This document shows positions 16,317 to 27,084 of a stretch of 64,000 bases of DNA, piece after piece. The translations under genes and the position numbers were made by a program. Positions within the stretch are counted from its first letter, which is position 1. Each line of letters begins with the position of its first letter. Origin of the DNA: Leptospira semungkisensis (GTDB taxonomy: Bacteria > Spirochaetota > Leptospiria > Leptospirales > Leptospiraceae); assembly GCF_004770055.1 (NCBI RefSeq), contig NZ_RQEP01000005.1:558001-622000 (forward strand), in the 5' to 3' direction. The notes beneath the pieces were generated by a model. That model was not told the DNA's origin. It was given only the letters and a program-made list of their open reading frames with translations, and searched no databases.

Positions 16317-17918
16317 ATGGAATTCTCCAAACATAAGGCAAGCACTGCCGACTCTACAATCCTTCAGATCTGGAAGAACGGAGCGATCGTAATCAATCGC
16401 ATACGTCTTGGTTTAATACTTCTTTTCATTGTTTCACTTGCGGGAGCATACAAAAGTTTTGAGTCACTTCAATTCATAGTTCATGTAGGTGGCACCGCTT
16501 TCATGGGATTCTATTGTATTCTAAATTTTGTTTTGAATCGAAAGAGGACAATGTCCGTAGGTTTTCATAAAACCTTGGTGCTCCTTGATGTAAACGTTTT
16601 GAGTATTACTTTAATCCTGGATTGTTTCGTGAGTCCGGACATTGCGGCCGGAGCTCTCAAGAATGTGGTCTTATTCTTCATCTATTTTTATATTATGATC
16701 TACTCTTGCCTTTTAGGAGAGAAGAACTTTGTACTTGTAGTCGGGTTCGTTTCTACTGCAGGAGCAGCTATAGCGTTAGTCTATGCCATTAAAAACGGAG
16801 TAGGCTTCGTGATGGATCCCGAGCTTGCAAAATTACCTTATAACCTCAGCGCTTCCACCGAGATCATTAAACTTGCGTTCATCATGGTTGCGAGCGTGAT
16901 ATTAGCACAGCTCATGAGGCTCTTCTTAAAATTAACTACAGAAGGGAACAGGCTCCATTCGGATTCAGCAGTCTTGTTAGAAAAACTTAAACAAAACCAA
17001 GTCTTTATCAATAGCTCCGCGGAAGGGTTAGAAGATTCCATTTTTAAGTTTGCTCAATTCATCAATCGTACAAGCGAGAAGATGGAGTCCCAAGCAGCCG
17101 CCTTGGAACAAGTAAATGCGGTATTAGAGGAACTTTCGGCGGCTTCCTCCAATACTTCTAGATCGATTGAAAGTCAGAATATAAGTTTGAACGAACTCGT
17201 AGAGGATTCACAAAAACTGGAAGGAATCGTTTCGAATATCACTGAGTATAGTTCCGCGCTTTCTAATTTTGCAAAAGACAATAAAGAGGATATGGAGAAT
17301 GTTACGATCGCTGCCGAAAAAACAAAATCGTATCTAGTCGATATTACGAATTCGTTTAATAAGGTGGACGAGATCAATCAGATCATGGGAGAGATCGCGG
17401 ATAAAACTAATCTTCTCGCATTAAACGCATCTATCGAAGCGGCTCGTGCTGGTGTCGCAGGAAGAGGGTTTGCGGTTGTGGCAAACGAAGTAAGTAAGCT
17501 CGCAGACTTTACCTCTGAAAATGCAAAATCCATTTCAATCATCGTGAAACAGTCCCAGAGTTTTATCAGCGAAGCTAAGACAGCCTCGACGGAAACGGGA
17601 GATCTAACTGAAAAACAGAAGTTTAAGATTTTAGACACTTCGGACAGAATAGTGCAAATGAATGCTCTTTATCTTGAGCAAAGAAATATTATCCGAAGAT
17701 TCTTGAGCGAGCTAGAAAGCATTAAGTCGGTTTCGAACGAGATCTACGAGTCTGAAAAAGAGCAATCCGTGGGCCAAAAGGAAATGGTTCGCACCATGTC
17801 TCAATTGGAGAAAGATATCAACGAGATCAACGAAGACTCCGGCAATTTAAATTCGGAGATCGAGAAGATCAAATCCAAAGCTTCCGAGTTGAGAGTGCTC
17901 AGTAATAATTCCAACTAG
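16317..17918 (+). CDS. methyl-accepting chemotaxis protein, tandem paralogue
   Basis: 533 residues, collinear with the previous receptor: six membrane helices, no HAMP, the same signalling tip ([36 protein letters not shown]) and the same C-terminal pattern. The N-terminal motif [16 protein letters not shown] is identical in the two, while the membrane loops differ, so ligand or cue specificity may have diverged. Some DNA blocks are identical between the copies (for example 15554-15606 and 17292-17344), suggesting gene conversion. Start follows AGAGGAATAGGA. Confidence 0.92.
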   Translation: MEFSKHKASTADSTILQIWKNGAIVINRIRLGLILLFIVSLAGAYKSFESLQFIVHVGGTAFMGFYCILNFVLNRKRTMSVGFHKTLVLLDVNVLSITLILDCFVSPDIAAGALKNVVLFFIYFYIMIYSCLLGEKNFVLVVGFVSTAGAAIALVYAIKNGVGFVMDPELAKLPYNLSASTEIIKLAFIMVASVILAQLMRLFLKLTTEGNRLHSDSAVLLEKLKQNQVFINSSAEGLEDSIFKFAQFINRTSEKMESQAAALEQVNAVLEELSAASSNTSRSIESQNISLNELVEDSQKLEGIVSNITEYSSALSNFAKDNKEDMENVTIAAEKTKSYLVDITNSFNKVDEINQIMGEIADKTNLLALNASIEAARAGVAGRGFAVVANEVSKLADFTSENAKSISIIVKQSQSFISEAKTASTETGDLTEKQKFKILDTSDRIVQMNALYLEQRNIIRRFLSELESIKSVSNEIYESEKEQSVGQKEMVRTMSQLEKDINEINEDSGNLNSEIEKIKSKASELRVLSNNSN

Positions 17919-17997
17919 ACGTTTATCTCCTTCTTCTTTACAAGGCGACGGGTATTTCCTTCTATGGAATTTATAAATCCCGATCAGGAGAAGAAGA

Positions 17998-18861
17998 ATG
18001 GGGACCAAAGTAAAAGCGGCAGTAATCGGAGGAACGGGTCTCTACAGTCTTGATGGAATGGAACTCGTTGAAGAAATCCTTCCGGAAACACCTTGGGGCA
18101 AACCTTCCGATACGATCAAGATCGGAAAAATCCAAGGTAAACTGATCGCATTCCTTCCTAGACATGGCGTAGGACATTTTCTAATGCCTCATGAAGTTCC
18201 TATGAAGGCAAATATCTGCGCCTTAAAGATCCTGGGTGTCGAAGAGATCGTTGCTTTCAGTTCCGTAGGAAGTTTGAGAGAAGAGATCAAGCCTATGGAT
18301 TTCGTTCTTCCTTCTCAAATCATCGATAGAACCCGAGGAAGAGAATCCAGCTTCTTCGGAAAGGGAGTTGTTGCCCATGCTCCATTCGCAGATCCGTTTT
18401 CTAAAAATCTAAGCGATCGAATTAAGAAAGCTGCAGATAAGATCAAACTTCCAATCCATGAAAATAAAACCTTGGTTTGTATGGAAGGCCCACTCTTTTC
18501 TACCAGAGCCGAATCTCATATGTATCGTTCTTGGGGAGCGGACATTATTAATATGAGCGTTCTTCCGGAAGCTAAACTCGCAAGAGAAGCGGAGATCGCT
18601 TACCAGATGATCTGTATGTCTACTGATTACGATTGCTGGAGAGAAAATGAAGAAGCTGTTACTGCGGAAATGGTAATGGGAAACCTAAGCAAGAACGCAG
18701 ACACCGCTAAAAAACTTTTGGCTTCTCTTATTCCTGATCTTGGAAACGGAGATGATCTTACTCTTAAGAACAGTACCAAGTTCTCCATCATTACTGCGCC
18801 TGAACGTAGAAATCCGGACGCAGTCTCCAAGCTGAAGGTGCTATTTCCAGATTATCTCTGA
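17998..18861 (+). CDS. mtnP: S-methyl-5'-thioadenosine phosphorylase
   Basis: 287 residues, normal for MTAP/PNP family 2. It phosphorolyses methylthioadenosine to adenine and methylthioribose-1-phosphate in methionine salvage. AVIGGTGLYSL, FLPRHGVGH, FSSVGSLREEIKPMDFVLPSQIIDRTRGR and CMEGPLFSTRAESHMYRSWGADIINMSVLPEAKLAREAEI (read as separate blocks) are family signatures. The start follows CAGGAGAAGAAG. Its stop overlaps the convergent hydrolase gene by 10 bases. No other Mtn gene is adjacent. Confidence 0.95.
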   Translation: MGTKVKAAVIGGTGLYSLDGMELVEEILPETPWGKPSDTIKIGKIQGKLIAFLPRHGVGHFLMPHEVPMKANICALKILGVEEIVAFSSVGSLREEIKPMDFVLPSQIIDRTRGRESSFFGKGVVAHAPFADPFSKNLSDRIKKAADKIKLPIHENKTLVCMEGPLFSTRAESHMYRSWGADIINMSVLPEAKLAREAEIAYQMICMSTDYDCWRENEEAVTAEMVMGNLSKNADTAKKLLASLIPDLGNGDDLTLKNSTKFSIITAPERRNPDAVSKLKVLFPDYL

Positions 18862-19709
18862 GCGTTGGTTCTTCCTCGGTTCGCGTGAACCGAATCTAAA
18901 ATCTCTGAAAGTCCTTTTTGGTATTTCGGATAGAAGGAAAGATTATTATGATTTCCTCCTTCTATCCGAACGAACTTAGCATCTTTTCCTGCCTGCGTCG
19001 CAATTTGAAATAATGCCTGACCTTGTTCGAATGGAACGATCTCATCTTGATCTCCGTGAAAGATCGTAATCGGAGATTTAACTTTTTCTATCTTCTTCTT
19101 AGAATCTAAAGCAAAGGATAAAAACCAAGATGGGACAAAAGGATAAAACTCTCGAGCTAGATCAGCTATAGATGTATAAGGAGTTTCTAATAGAATGTAA
19201 GCGGGATAAGTCTTAGTGCCCAAATCAAGTGCCACACCTGTCCCGATGGAACGACCATAAATCAGTATCTCATTTTCTTTTTTAGCCTTATGAGTTTGCA
19301 GATACGAATACCATTTTTCTGCATCTTCATACATTCCCTTTTCAGTCAATCTGGCCCGGCTCTTTCCGTAACCCCTATAATCGGTCATTAACAGGTCCCA
19401 GCCTCTGGGTACGAAATCTTCTGCTACTCCTCCCCAAGATCTGAGGCTTCCTGCATTTCCATGAAAGTATAGAACCGTCCCTTTTGACGGACCCTTTGCA
19501 GGAAAGAAGAGCCCATAAATCTTTTCTCCATCTTCTTGATCTAACTGGATCTCTTCAAACTGATATGGAAAGGAATATGTATACTCCTCAGGCAATAGCT
19601 CCGGAAAGAAAATGAGCTTGTCTTGATTATAATATAATAATCCTAACAAACCCAAAAACAGAAGCAGAATGACAGAAAGGAGATAAAGCATTGCCTTAAG
19701 AAATTTCAT
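18852..19709 (-). CDS. membrane-anchored alpha/beta hydrolase (BEM46-like)
   Basis: About 285 residues. An N-terminal hydrophobic helix (residues 4-24) anchors or exports it. The hydrolase core shows [13 protein letters not shown] (oxyanion loop), the nucleophile elbow [19 protein letters not shown] with the acid, and EGGNHNNLS with the His. This is the BEM46/ABHD13-type serine hydrolase pattern. The start at 19709 forms ATGA with the stop of the PhoD-like gene, and AAGG lies upstream. Coupling suggests both act on phosphoesters or esters at the envelope. Confidence 0.88.
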   Translation of the reverse strand: MKFLKAMLYLLSVILLLFLGLLGLLYYNQDKLIFFPELLPEEYTYSFPYQFEEIQLDQEDGEKIYGLFFPAKGPSKGTVLYFHGNAGSLRSWGGVAEDFVPRGWDLLMTDYRGYGKSRARLTEKGMYEDAEKWYSYLQTHKAKKENEILIYGRSIGTGVALDLGTKTYPAYILLETPYTSIADLAREFYPFVPSWFLSFALDSKKKIEKVKSPITIFHGDQDEIVPFEQGQALFQIATQAGKDAKFVRIEGGNHNNLSFYPKYQKGLSEILDSVHANRGRTNAQR

Positions 19710-21067
19710 TTTGCCTTGATTTCTCTGTTCCAAAGCTCCTTTCCTTCCGCATCAAATATACGAAAGGTCAACGCTCTTTGCTTCAAAGGTCCTGCGATCT
19801 CGATGGTACCGAAATTTCTCTTATCATCCACCAAGGTTCCTTCTACACGAATCGGATTCTTTTCGGTGATTGGAGGATGAGTAGAGGATGTCAAAGGAGA
19901 GACCGTAAGATCATAAAGAGGATATTCGTATCCTTCTTCTAAATATGATAATTCGGTAAAATGTCTATCTCCTGTTAAGAAGATCACATTTTTCAATTTC
20001 AACTTTTGGATCTTAGAGAGTAATAGATTTCTCTCTTCTGCATAGGTGGAATAATTTTCAAAGACTGCAAGTGGGTTCAAAGCCTGCCCGCCTACCACCA
20101 CAAACTTGAACGTCGCCTTGGAGAAAGCGAGTCCGTTAACAAGCCAGTCCAATTGCTTTTTGCCTAGATAAGATCTTTCTCCAGTTTTATTATCATTGGC
20201 TGTTCGAAAACTGCGATCATCTGTCAGAAAGAATTGAGCGTCTCCCCAAGTAAAGGAACCGTATATTCCTTTTTTTGAATAATTAGGATTGGCCCAAAAG
20301 AGTTTGAACATCTCCTCCGCAGTGGCTCCCATCCAAAAAGATGCGTCCCCGTCATTCGGGCCCCAATCATGGTCATCCCAGATTGCATAATGATGCACAT
20401 TCGCAAGTAATGGCTGCAAATCAGGTAGAGCCCTTTGGTTTGTATATCGATAGATAAACCCGGTGCGTGACTCCCAATCCGGCTCTCGCAAATATATATT
20501 ATCTCCCATCCAAAGCATGAATTCAGGATTCTTAGAAGAAATTGCCTTATAGATGAAATATTCCCCTCCATAAGGTTTTGTTTGCGTATCATACTTTGCA
20601 TCGTTTACGAAAGCGCAGCTTCCCAAGGCGAATTTTATCTCAGGAGGTCCAGAAGCTTTGCCGATCCAGATCGGTTGGGTCTTAAATCTCTGAACAGATC
20701 CAGGCTCTTGGTATTTTCCGTTTATATAAATTATATAATCATAGCTCTTTCCAGGCTCCAGCTCATCCGCAATGAGATGAGCAACATTCCCATTCTTATG
20801 TTCCGAAATAACTTCTTGAGTAAGATGTTTCTTCTTCGAGTCGTCTGATAAGAAATACTCGGCATAAACTTTTGCCGGCATTTTTGTTTGAACCCAGATC
20901 TTTACTTCTTTGTGAGTGGAGTATCCAAGCATAGGACCCGATCGGATGGGAGAAGGCGAACCTGTGTCGGATATAGGACTTTTTCCAAATACTGACAAAT
21001 AGCAGTAAAAGAATCCAAACAGTAAAATGAACAAATGGCTGGATGATAAATGCTTATTGCGTCTCAT
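19706..21067 (-). CDS. PhoD-like alkaline phosphatase D family protein
   Basis: About 453 residues. A signal peptide ([21 protein letters not shown]) precedes an N-terminal PhoD_N beta domain (about 40-130). The metallophosphatase domain carries [46 protein letters not shown] and [12 protein letters not shown], which supply the metal ligands of PhoD enzymes. It is an exported phosphodiesterase or phosphomonoesterase. ATG at 21067 is chosen because the signal peptide begins there; the frame extends to 21103. Divergent from the chemoreceptor at 21125 with only 57 bases between starts. Confidence 0.9.
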   Translation of the reverse strand: MRRNKHLSSSHLFILLFGFFYCYLSVFGKSPISDTGSPSPIRSGPMLGYSTHKEVKIWVQTKMPAKVYAEYFLSDDSKKKHLTQEVISEHKNGNVAHLIADELEPGKSYDYIIYINGKYQEPGSVQRFKTQPIWIGKASGPPEIKFALGSCAFVNDAKYDTQTKPYGGEYFIYKAISSKNPEFMLWMGDNIYLREPDWESRTGFIYRYTNQRALPDLQPLLANVHHYAIWDDHDWGPNDGDASFWMGATAEEMFKLFWANPNYSKKGIYGSFTWGDAQFFLTDDRSFRTANDNKTGERSYLGKKQLDWLVNGLAFSKATFKFVVVGGQALNPLAVFENYSTYAEERNLLLSKIQKLKLKNVIFLTGDRHFTELSYLEEGYEYPLYDLTVSPLTSSTHPPITEKNPIRVEGTLVDDKRNFGTIEIAGPLKQRALTFRIFDAEGKELWNREIKAK

Positions 21068-21124
21068 TGTCCAGAAATATGCCGAAGGGCTAACTTCTTT
21101 CAAATAAAAAAAGGTGAGATTAGG

Positions 21125-22936
21125 ATGAATAGAGGGGAATCTAGAAAAATAAGATGGAGATTAACTCTCGGGCTGGAGCTATTGACCTCCGTCTTAGCTG
21201 TACCTCTTGCGGTGTTATTCATAATTGTAGCAGGTGGTTTCGATTTTCAGAAATCGCTCGTTTTAATAGCTACTTCGACTGTTAGTTTATGTACTTCTTA
21301 TGTAATTCCAGCGATCCGTTTTCTTTATTTAGGAAGGATCTTATCTTCTTTAGAACCGGAAAAATGGGAAACGTTAAACACAAACGGAAAGTCCTTAGTT
21401 AAAACTAAGCTCTTAAACTTTCCTTTGTTAAATAGCATATTCTATATTGTGCAATGGACGTATGGAGTTCCTGCAGCTTGGAAAATGCTTCATTTTTCCT
21501 TCACTCCCAATTTGTCAGAATCCGTGCCGTTCATGGTATTGCCTCTGATCATTTATCCGATCTTAGGCGTTTCTCATTTCTTTCTAACCGAATCGGTACT
21601 GTCCGAAGTATTAGAATCGGATAAACTCATCGGAATGCCTGTCGAAGAGAAATCAGTCCGAAAAGTCTCTTTGTTCACCCGAATCATAGCGACGATCGCT
21701 TCTATCACGTCCCTTCCCATTATTGTAATCGGTTATCTATTGGTGGAGGAAACCTCCGGTTGGATCGAATTGGGAGATGTACGGATCACTCTAGCTCTCA
21801 CCATGATGTTTCTTCTGATCACTGTTGTTGTAGCATCTCTATTACTCGCAGCGAGTATTCGTAGGAACTCTAAGAATATGTCTGGAGCATTCCTGGAAAT
21901 GTCTCAAGGAGAATTAGATATCCTGCTTCCTATGATATCCACCGACGAACTCGGAAGAAGTAGTAGAATGATCAATGATTTCGTAAAACGTTTGCGGATC
22001 GTAGTGAAGACAGTTATCAAAGAATCCGAAAAGCTATCTCAAAGTTCAAAAGCATTAGAAGAAAGAACTAAAAATCTAGCGATGAAGATGCAAGAACAGG
22101 CTGCTTCTACAGAACAAATGAGTGCAGGTGTAGAAGAGATCGCTGCCTCCATACAATCTACTTCCGGACGAGCTGATAGCCAGTCTTCTACAGTGGAGCA
22201 GGCTACCACCTCACTTGCTGAATTGGAAGATAGAATTCGCAATGTGCATACTTCTCTCTTAGAAACAAAGAACGACGCAGAAAGAATGAGATTAGAAACT
22301 TCTAATGGAGAATCTGCTCTTTCAAGCACCAGAAATGCAATGGCTGAGATCGAAGCGAACACTGCAAAAATGGAAGCCAGCGTAAACGTAATCCATGAGA
22401 TCACCGATAGGATCGGATTGCTCTCCTTGAATGCAGCTATCGAGGCAGCAAGAGCAGGAGAAGCCGGAAAGGGTTTCGCAGTAGTAGCGCAAGAGATCTC
22501 TAAACTGGGAGAACAAACCCAAGAAAATGCAAAACGGATTCGAGCAACTTTGGCGGAAGCAGTCAAGGCTACAAACTCAGGAAGAGAAGTAATAGGAAAT
22601 ACTGAAGTCGCTTTCAGAAGGATCGGCGATACAGCTTTAAATACTTCTGAAAGAATCCTAAATGTTTCTTCCTTGTCCGAGGCTCAATTAGTAGCGAGTG
22701 CAAGAGTGAAGAATGCCTTCTCCGAACTGATCCGATCCGCAGAGGAAATTAGAAATCATACGAAAGAACAGTCCCAGACTTCTTTAGAATTTTCTAAAAC
22801 GATTGGATCTATCTCGGAAGCAACCGAATTCCTGAACGGAGTCGTAAACGATATAGATTCTCTCGCAGAGAAGTTGGCAATCCAAGCTAGCTCCTTGAAA
22901 AAAGAAGTAGAATTCTTTAGAACTGAAAAGAGTTAG
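21125..22936 (+). CDS. methyl-accepting chemotaxis protein with membrane sensor and HAMP
   Basis: About 603 residues. The N-terminal half holds about six hydrophobic helices (to residue 250) with no large periplasmic domain. A HAMP-like segment follows ([19 protein letters not shown] and [19 protein letters not shown]), then the signalling coiled coil with tip [31 protein letters not shown]. The ATG at 21125 follows AAGGTGAG. It differs clearly from the tandem pair at 14.6-17.9 kb in having HAMP. The gene ends 3 bases before the convergent histidine kinase stop. Confidence 0.92.
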   Translation: MNRGESRKIRWRLTLGLELLTSVLAVPLAVLFIIVAGGFDFQKSLVLIATSTVSLCTSYVIPAIRFLYLGRILSSLEPEKWETLNTNGKSLVKTKLLNFPLLNSIFYIVQWTYGVPAAWKMLHFSFTPNLSESVPFMVLPLIIYPILGVSHFFLTESVLSEVLESDKLIGMPVEEKSVRKVSLFTRIIATIASITSLPIIVIGYLLVEETSGWIELGDVRITLALTMMFLLITVVVASLLLAASIRRNSKNMSGAFLEMSQGELDILLPMISTDELGRSSRMINDFVKRLRIVVKTVIKESEKLSQSSKALEERTKNLAMKMQEQAASTEQMSAGVEEIAASIQSTSGRADSQSSTVEQATTSLAELEDRIRNVHTSLLETKNDAERMRLETSNGESALSSTRNAMAEIEANTAKMEASVNVIHEITDRIGLLSLNAAIEAARAGEAGKGFAVVAQEISKLGEQTQENAKRIRATLAEAVKATNSGREVIGNTEVAFRRIGDTALNTSERILNVSSLSEAQLVASARVKNAFSELIRSAEEIRNHTKEQSQTSLEFSKTIGSISEATEFLNGVVNDIDSLAEKLAIQASSLKKEVEFFRTEKS

Positions 22937-22939
22937 AAA

Positions 22940-25900
22940 TCAACTCTTTGGAAGGATTACCTTAAATACGGTCTTACCCGGCTTGGAAGAGAATTCTATT
23001 CTTCCTCCGTGCTTTAAAACGATCCTGCGAGAGATATCCAGTCCGAGCCCACTTCCTTCTCCCGGAGCTTTCGTGGTATAAAAAGGATCAAATATCTTAG
23101 CTTTGATCTCGGGAGGTATGCCCGGCCCGTTATCCGAAATCAAAACGGATACGTCCGAGTCCGAATCTTGAATTGCGATCTTGATCTTTCCCTTGAACTG
23201 CATCGCTTGCAAAGAGTTATAGATCAAATTCGTCCAGACCTGGATCAAATCATCCGGATACGCAGGAATGATCGGTCTCGCTTGAAAATCCAACTCTACC
23301 TCTACTCCATTCTTGATTTGATTGTGATAGATAGTAAGAACAGTTTCGATATTCTCTGCGAGATCGGTATCGATCTTTCCTCCACTGGAATCGATATGGG
23401 AAAAACTCTTAAGAGCATATACGATCTTAGAAGTCCTGTCCACAGCCAAGCGGATCGACGCTGCATTCTTGTAATTTTGAATTTCTTCGATCGCAAAATC
23501 CAGAAGAGCTATATTAGAATTCGATTGAAAGATCTCCGGAAAGTCATCGATGCAAGTATACATTCCCACATCCATTAACCTATCCGCAAGGTCATAAGGA
23601 TTCTCGAAACCGATTTGGTTCAAACGATCTTTCATACGCTTTAGAATAGATCTTCGCTCTTCTCTAGATACGGCAGCTTCTTTATTCCGATTGCCCTCTC
23701 GCATGAATTCGACGAGCCTCTTAATAAAGCTCGGCTCGGCACCCGCAAAATGCGGCCCTAACTTTTGCAAACGTTCCGGAGAAGAATCCAGATAAGCTCT
23801 CACTTCGCCGCTCAATGCGGAAATAGCGCCTAACGGATTATTGATCTCATGTGCAATACCTGCCACTAACTGTCCTAAGGCAGCCATCTTTTCGGAAAGG
23901 ATCAATTGGTCCTGGGTCTTTCTTAAATTATCTAATGCAGATGCAAGCTCCGAAGTCCTTGTACGTACTGCCACTTCTAATTCTTCTTTGGCTTCTCTTC
24001 TTTCGGAGTTAAGAGTTAGCTGAGTGACCTGCTCGGCTACAGTAACCACGAATTGTTGTTCGTAACCTTTCCATCTTCTTTTGCCGCCTCTATGCTCTAA
24101 GCAAATTACTCCATGCAATTCTCCTCTTAAGAAGATAGGAGAATCCAATAAAGAATCTATTTCTAATGGAATACTATATGAATCCGCAAATTCGCTAGTG
24201 CGAGGATCATGAATCACATCCATCGCATCCACGAATCTTTCCGTTGTGATCGCCGAGAAATAACTAGGGCAATCTGAAAGATCCAAGGAAGAAGGTTCCA
24301 TAAATTCGTTGTACTTTCTGTCCCAGCCTGTCGCCAAAGTAAGAGTTTCCCTTTCTTTACCTTTAAAGAGCCAAACCGAAGCACGATCGCAATCCAGAGT
24401 TTTCGTGCACATTTGCACGATATTCTTGAGTCCTGACTCCATATTCCCGGAAGCGAAGTCCGAGTCGGTTGCCATATTCAGGAGCATTCTAGTTTGCTCG
24501 GAAAGTCTTTTGCCTTCCTCTTCTTTTTCTCTCGCGACTGCTTTCGCTAAGGTATTGTCTTTAGATATTGCGACTAACGCAGGTCTTCCTAATAAATTCA
24601 CTGTCCTTGCTGAGAAGATCGTGTCTATGGTGCTGTCATCTTTCTTTTTAAATGTAACCTCTATATCCCTGAGGATCCCTGTTTCTTGGAGCTGCTTAAC
24701 GAGCTTTCCTCTTTGTTCCGGATCGGCCCAAATTCCCAGGTCCATAACGGTTCGGCCGATCACTTCTTCCTTATTGTATTGCATTAAATCGTGGAACATC
24801 GAGTTTACATTGATGTATTTTCCCGTTTCCAGATCAGAAATAGTGACTGTGTCTGGGTTCATATCGAACACTTTTTCGAAGAGATCCTTACTCTCTTCTA
24901 ATTGAGCGAGGTATTGGTCCCTTTCGGATTCAACCTTCTTCTTGTCGGTAATATCGATAAGAAGTGCAAGAAGGACCATTCGATCTCCGACCATAAACAC
25001 TCTATTTCCAGAAATCACATGTCTTTCGGTACCGTCAGAATGATTGATCGCGGCCTCCACATTCTTGGACCAACCCACTTCTTGGAGCTCCTTAAGGATT
25101 TTACCTCTATCCAAATTGGTTTTCCATATTCCCAATTGAAATGAAGTCTTGCCTATGATCTCCTCTTTTGTATAACCGATCAGTTCGCAGTAGGCCTCGT
25201 TGACCTGCATATACGTTCCAGTTGCCAGATCCGATAAGGAAACTGCCGCGGGATTCATATGAAAGATCTTCTCGAAGAGTTCTTTATTATGCTGCACCTC
25301 TTCGTTTAATCTTTGCGCCTCGGCTTCTGCCTTGGTCCTTTCTGAAATGTCGGTACCCAAAGAGATCACATGTGGTCTTCCATTCAGATTGATTACCCTT
25401 CCGGAATAAAGTACAGGTATCGATGTACCGTCAGTTGAAGTGAATATGGTCTCTATATTATTGATCTCTCCCTTCTCGAGAAGTTGCTGATAGATCTTGG
25501 CCCTTGTTTCCGGATCGTTATTCCAGACCGGAAGCTCTATCGTTTCCTTACCCACCACTTCTTCTCGAGTGACCTTGACGAATTCCATAAATCTTTCATT
25601 TACATCCACGACCTTCTTGGAGACCAGATCGGTGAGCACAACGTAGGAAGGAATCAATTGGAATAATTTTTGGAATAACTCTTTGCTCTTTTCCAATTCC
25701 GAAGCGAGGTCTCTGAGATCTTCTTGAGCTTCTTTAATATGAGTAATATCATGTCCGATCGCTAATATCTTTCTTTCTCCTCCCGTTTCCAAAACACGTG
25801 CAGAAAATAGAATGGATCGGATCTTGCCTTCTGGGCTGCCCATCTTTACTTCTAGATTTTCTACTAATCCCTTTTGGCTCAGAAGTCCTCGGATCAATTC

Positions 25901-26896
25901 TCGATCTTCTAGATCATAATAAACACCTAGTTCTACTGGAGTTTTTCCGATCACTTCTTCTCTCGTCTTGCCTACAAACTCCAAGAAGAGATCGTTTGCT
26001 TCCAGATAAGTTCCATCGGATCTGGATAATGTGATTGCTGTGGGATTCAATCGAATGATCTGAGTCAGGATCTCTTCGTTTTCTTTGAATTCTTCTAACA
26101 GTTTTTGTTTTTCGAATTCTTCCTTAACTCGATCTGTGATTGGAACAGTTACAGTTAATAATTTTAAAGATCCTCCGAACTCGATAGGATGAGCGGAAAG
26201 TAGGCCCCAAAATTCTTCTCCCAATCGATTCATAAATTGGATCTCTAAATCTCGTACAAATCCCTTCTTCTTGATCGTATGCATGACCTCATCTCTTGTT
26301 TCAAGAGAAGACCAAAATCCAAGATCCACGCCTGACCTGCCCAGGATCTCTTCTTCGGAATACTTTACCTGTATGCAAAATTGTTGATTTACTTTAAGAT
26401 ACTTTCCGGTTTCTATCTCGGTGATTGCCATCGGAAGAGGATTCATATCGAAGAATCTTTCCAATACTTCCCAACCGATCTCGGTTCCTAAACCGGGAAC
26501 TTCAGAAGTCTCACTCGATTTTGGAAGTCGAACATGCAACCAGTAAGAAGTTTCCTGCCCTTCTTCTCCCTTGATGCGAAAGGCCTGACAAAACATCGTC
26601 TTGGAAGTTCCGTCTTTGCAAGAGAAAGTATCCAAGAACCATTCAGTTCTTTCCTTTAATTTCAGTTTTTCAGGAAGTGAGTTCGCAACATTGGAAACCT
26701 TGGAGAAACTGATCTTCAAAAGTTCCTGAGGAGTATAACCTATAAGCTCGGCTGCAGCGGGATTTAGATCTAACAGCTTTCCAGATCCAGAAAACGCAAA
26801 AATACCGTCTTCCATTCGGTCGAAAAACTGCTTTAAAAAATGTAGATTTGAAGTGGAAGATTCCAAGCTTTTGACCAGCACCCAGGAGGCCTTCAA
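22940..26896 (-). CDS. hybrid-input sensor histidine kinase with six PAS domains and GAF
   Basis: 1318 residues if the TTG at 26896 is used; an ATG at 26815 lies at the start of the first PAS. Six PAS domains run in tandem to about residue 790; the repeated start FEKxFxMNP and the GKTxxxLGxW loop show recent internal duplication, especially of PAS4-PAS6. A GAF domain (about 800-960) and coiled coil follow. The H-box is [19 protein letters not shown] with His at 1016. The ATPase domain has [10 protein letters not shown] (N), DNGPGIP (G1) and [13 protein letters not shown] (G2). No transmembrane helix or receiver domain is seen, so it is a soluble kinase. About 150 residues separate the H-box from the [17 protein letters not shown] helix, far more than usual. 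No response regulator is adjacent. Confidence 0.92.
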   Translation of the reverse strand: MKASWVLVKSLESSTSNLHFLKQFFDRMEDGIFAFSGSGKLLDLNPAAAELIGYTPQELLKISFSKVSNVANSLPEKLKLKERTEWFLDTFSCKDGTSKTMFCQAFRIKGEEGQETSYWLHVRLPKSSETSEVPGLGTEIGWEVLERFFDMNPLPMAITEIETGKYLKVNQQFCIQVKYSEEEILGRSGVDLGFWSSLETRDEVMHTIKKKGFVRDLEIQFMNRLGEEFWGLLSAHPIEFGGSLKLLTVTVPITDRVKEEFEKQKLLEEFKENEEILTQIIRLNPTAITLSRSDGTYLEANDLFLEFVGKTREEVIGKTPVELGVYYDLEDRELIRGLLSQKGLVENLEVKMGSPEGKIRSILFSARVLETGGERKILAIGHDITHIKEAQEDLRDLASELEKSKELFQKLFQLIPSYVVLTDLVSKKVVDVNERFMEFVKVTREEVVGKETIELPVWNNDPETRAKIYQQLLEKGEINNIETIFTSTDGTSIPVLYSGRVINLNGRPHVISLGTDISERTKAEAEAQRLNEEVQHNKELFEKIFHMNPAAVSLSDLATGTYMQVNEAYCELIGYTKEEIIGKTSFQLGIWKTNLDRGKILKELQEVGWSKNVEAAINHSDGTERHVISGNRVFMVGDRMVLLALLIDITDKKKVESERDQYLAQLEESKDLFEKVFDMNPDTVTISDLETGKYINVNSMFHDLMQYNKEEVIGRTVMDLGIWADPEQRGKLVKQLQETGILRDIEVTFKKKDDSTIDTIFSARTVNLLGRPALVAISKDNTLAKAVAREKEEEGKRLSEQTRMLLNMATDSDFASGNMESGLKNIVQMCTKTLDCDRASVWLFKGKERETLTLATGWDRKYNEFMEPSSLDLSDCPSYFSAITTERFVDAMDVIHDPRTSEFADSYSIPLEIDSLLDSPIFLRGELHGVICLEHRGGKRRWKGYEQQFVVTVAEQVTQLTLNSERREAKEELEVAVRTRTSELASALDNLRKTQDQLILSEKMAALGQLVAGIAHEINNPLGAISALSGEVRAYLDSSPERLQKLGPHFAGAEPSFIKRLVEFMREGNRNKEAAVSREERRSILKRMKDRLNQIGFENPYDLADRLMDVGMYTCIDDFPEIFQSNSNIALLDFAIEEIQNYKNAASIRLAVDRTSKIVYALKSFSHIDSSGGKIDTDLAENIETVLTIYHNQIKNGVEVELDFQARPIIPAYPDDLIQVWTNLIYNSLQAMQFKGKIKIAIQDSDSDVSVLISDNGPGIPPEIKAKIFDPFYTTKAPGEGSGLGLDISRRIVLKHGGRIEFSSKPGKTVFKVILPKS

Positions 26897-27084
26897 ATAC
26901 TAATCGACTCAAGAACTGTAGAAACTATTTTTCTTCTTCTTTCTTTTTTTTCGATCAGAAAGGTTTTTTTAATAGGTAGCGGCTAACTTAACGTCACCTA
27001 GCCCAATATTCGCCTTAATTATAACCCATAAGAGGTTGAAAAATAAATTTACATCGAGACAGGCTCTGATGAACTCAATCGCCT

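Noticed and set aside
22039..22566. 175-codon leftward frame opposite the third chemoreceptor
   Set aside because: Antisense to the highly conserved signalling domain; Ala/Ser-rich composition mirrors the coiled coil codons.
24309..24905. 198-codon rightward open frame opposite the histidine kinase
   Set aside because: It lies wholly antisense to PAS/GAF coding sequence, has a Ser/Leu/Phe-rich composition typical of a shadow frame, and has no ribosome site.
25000..26450. repeated blocks that could look like a repeat array
   Set aside because: They are diverged codon-level copies of PAS domains within one gene, not a CRISPR or mobile repeat.
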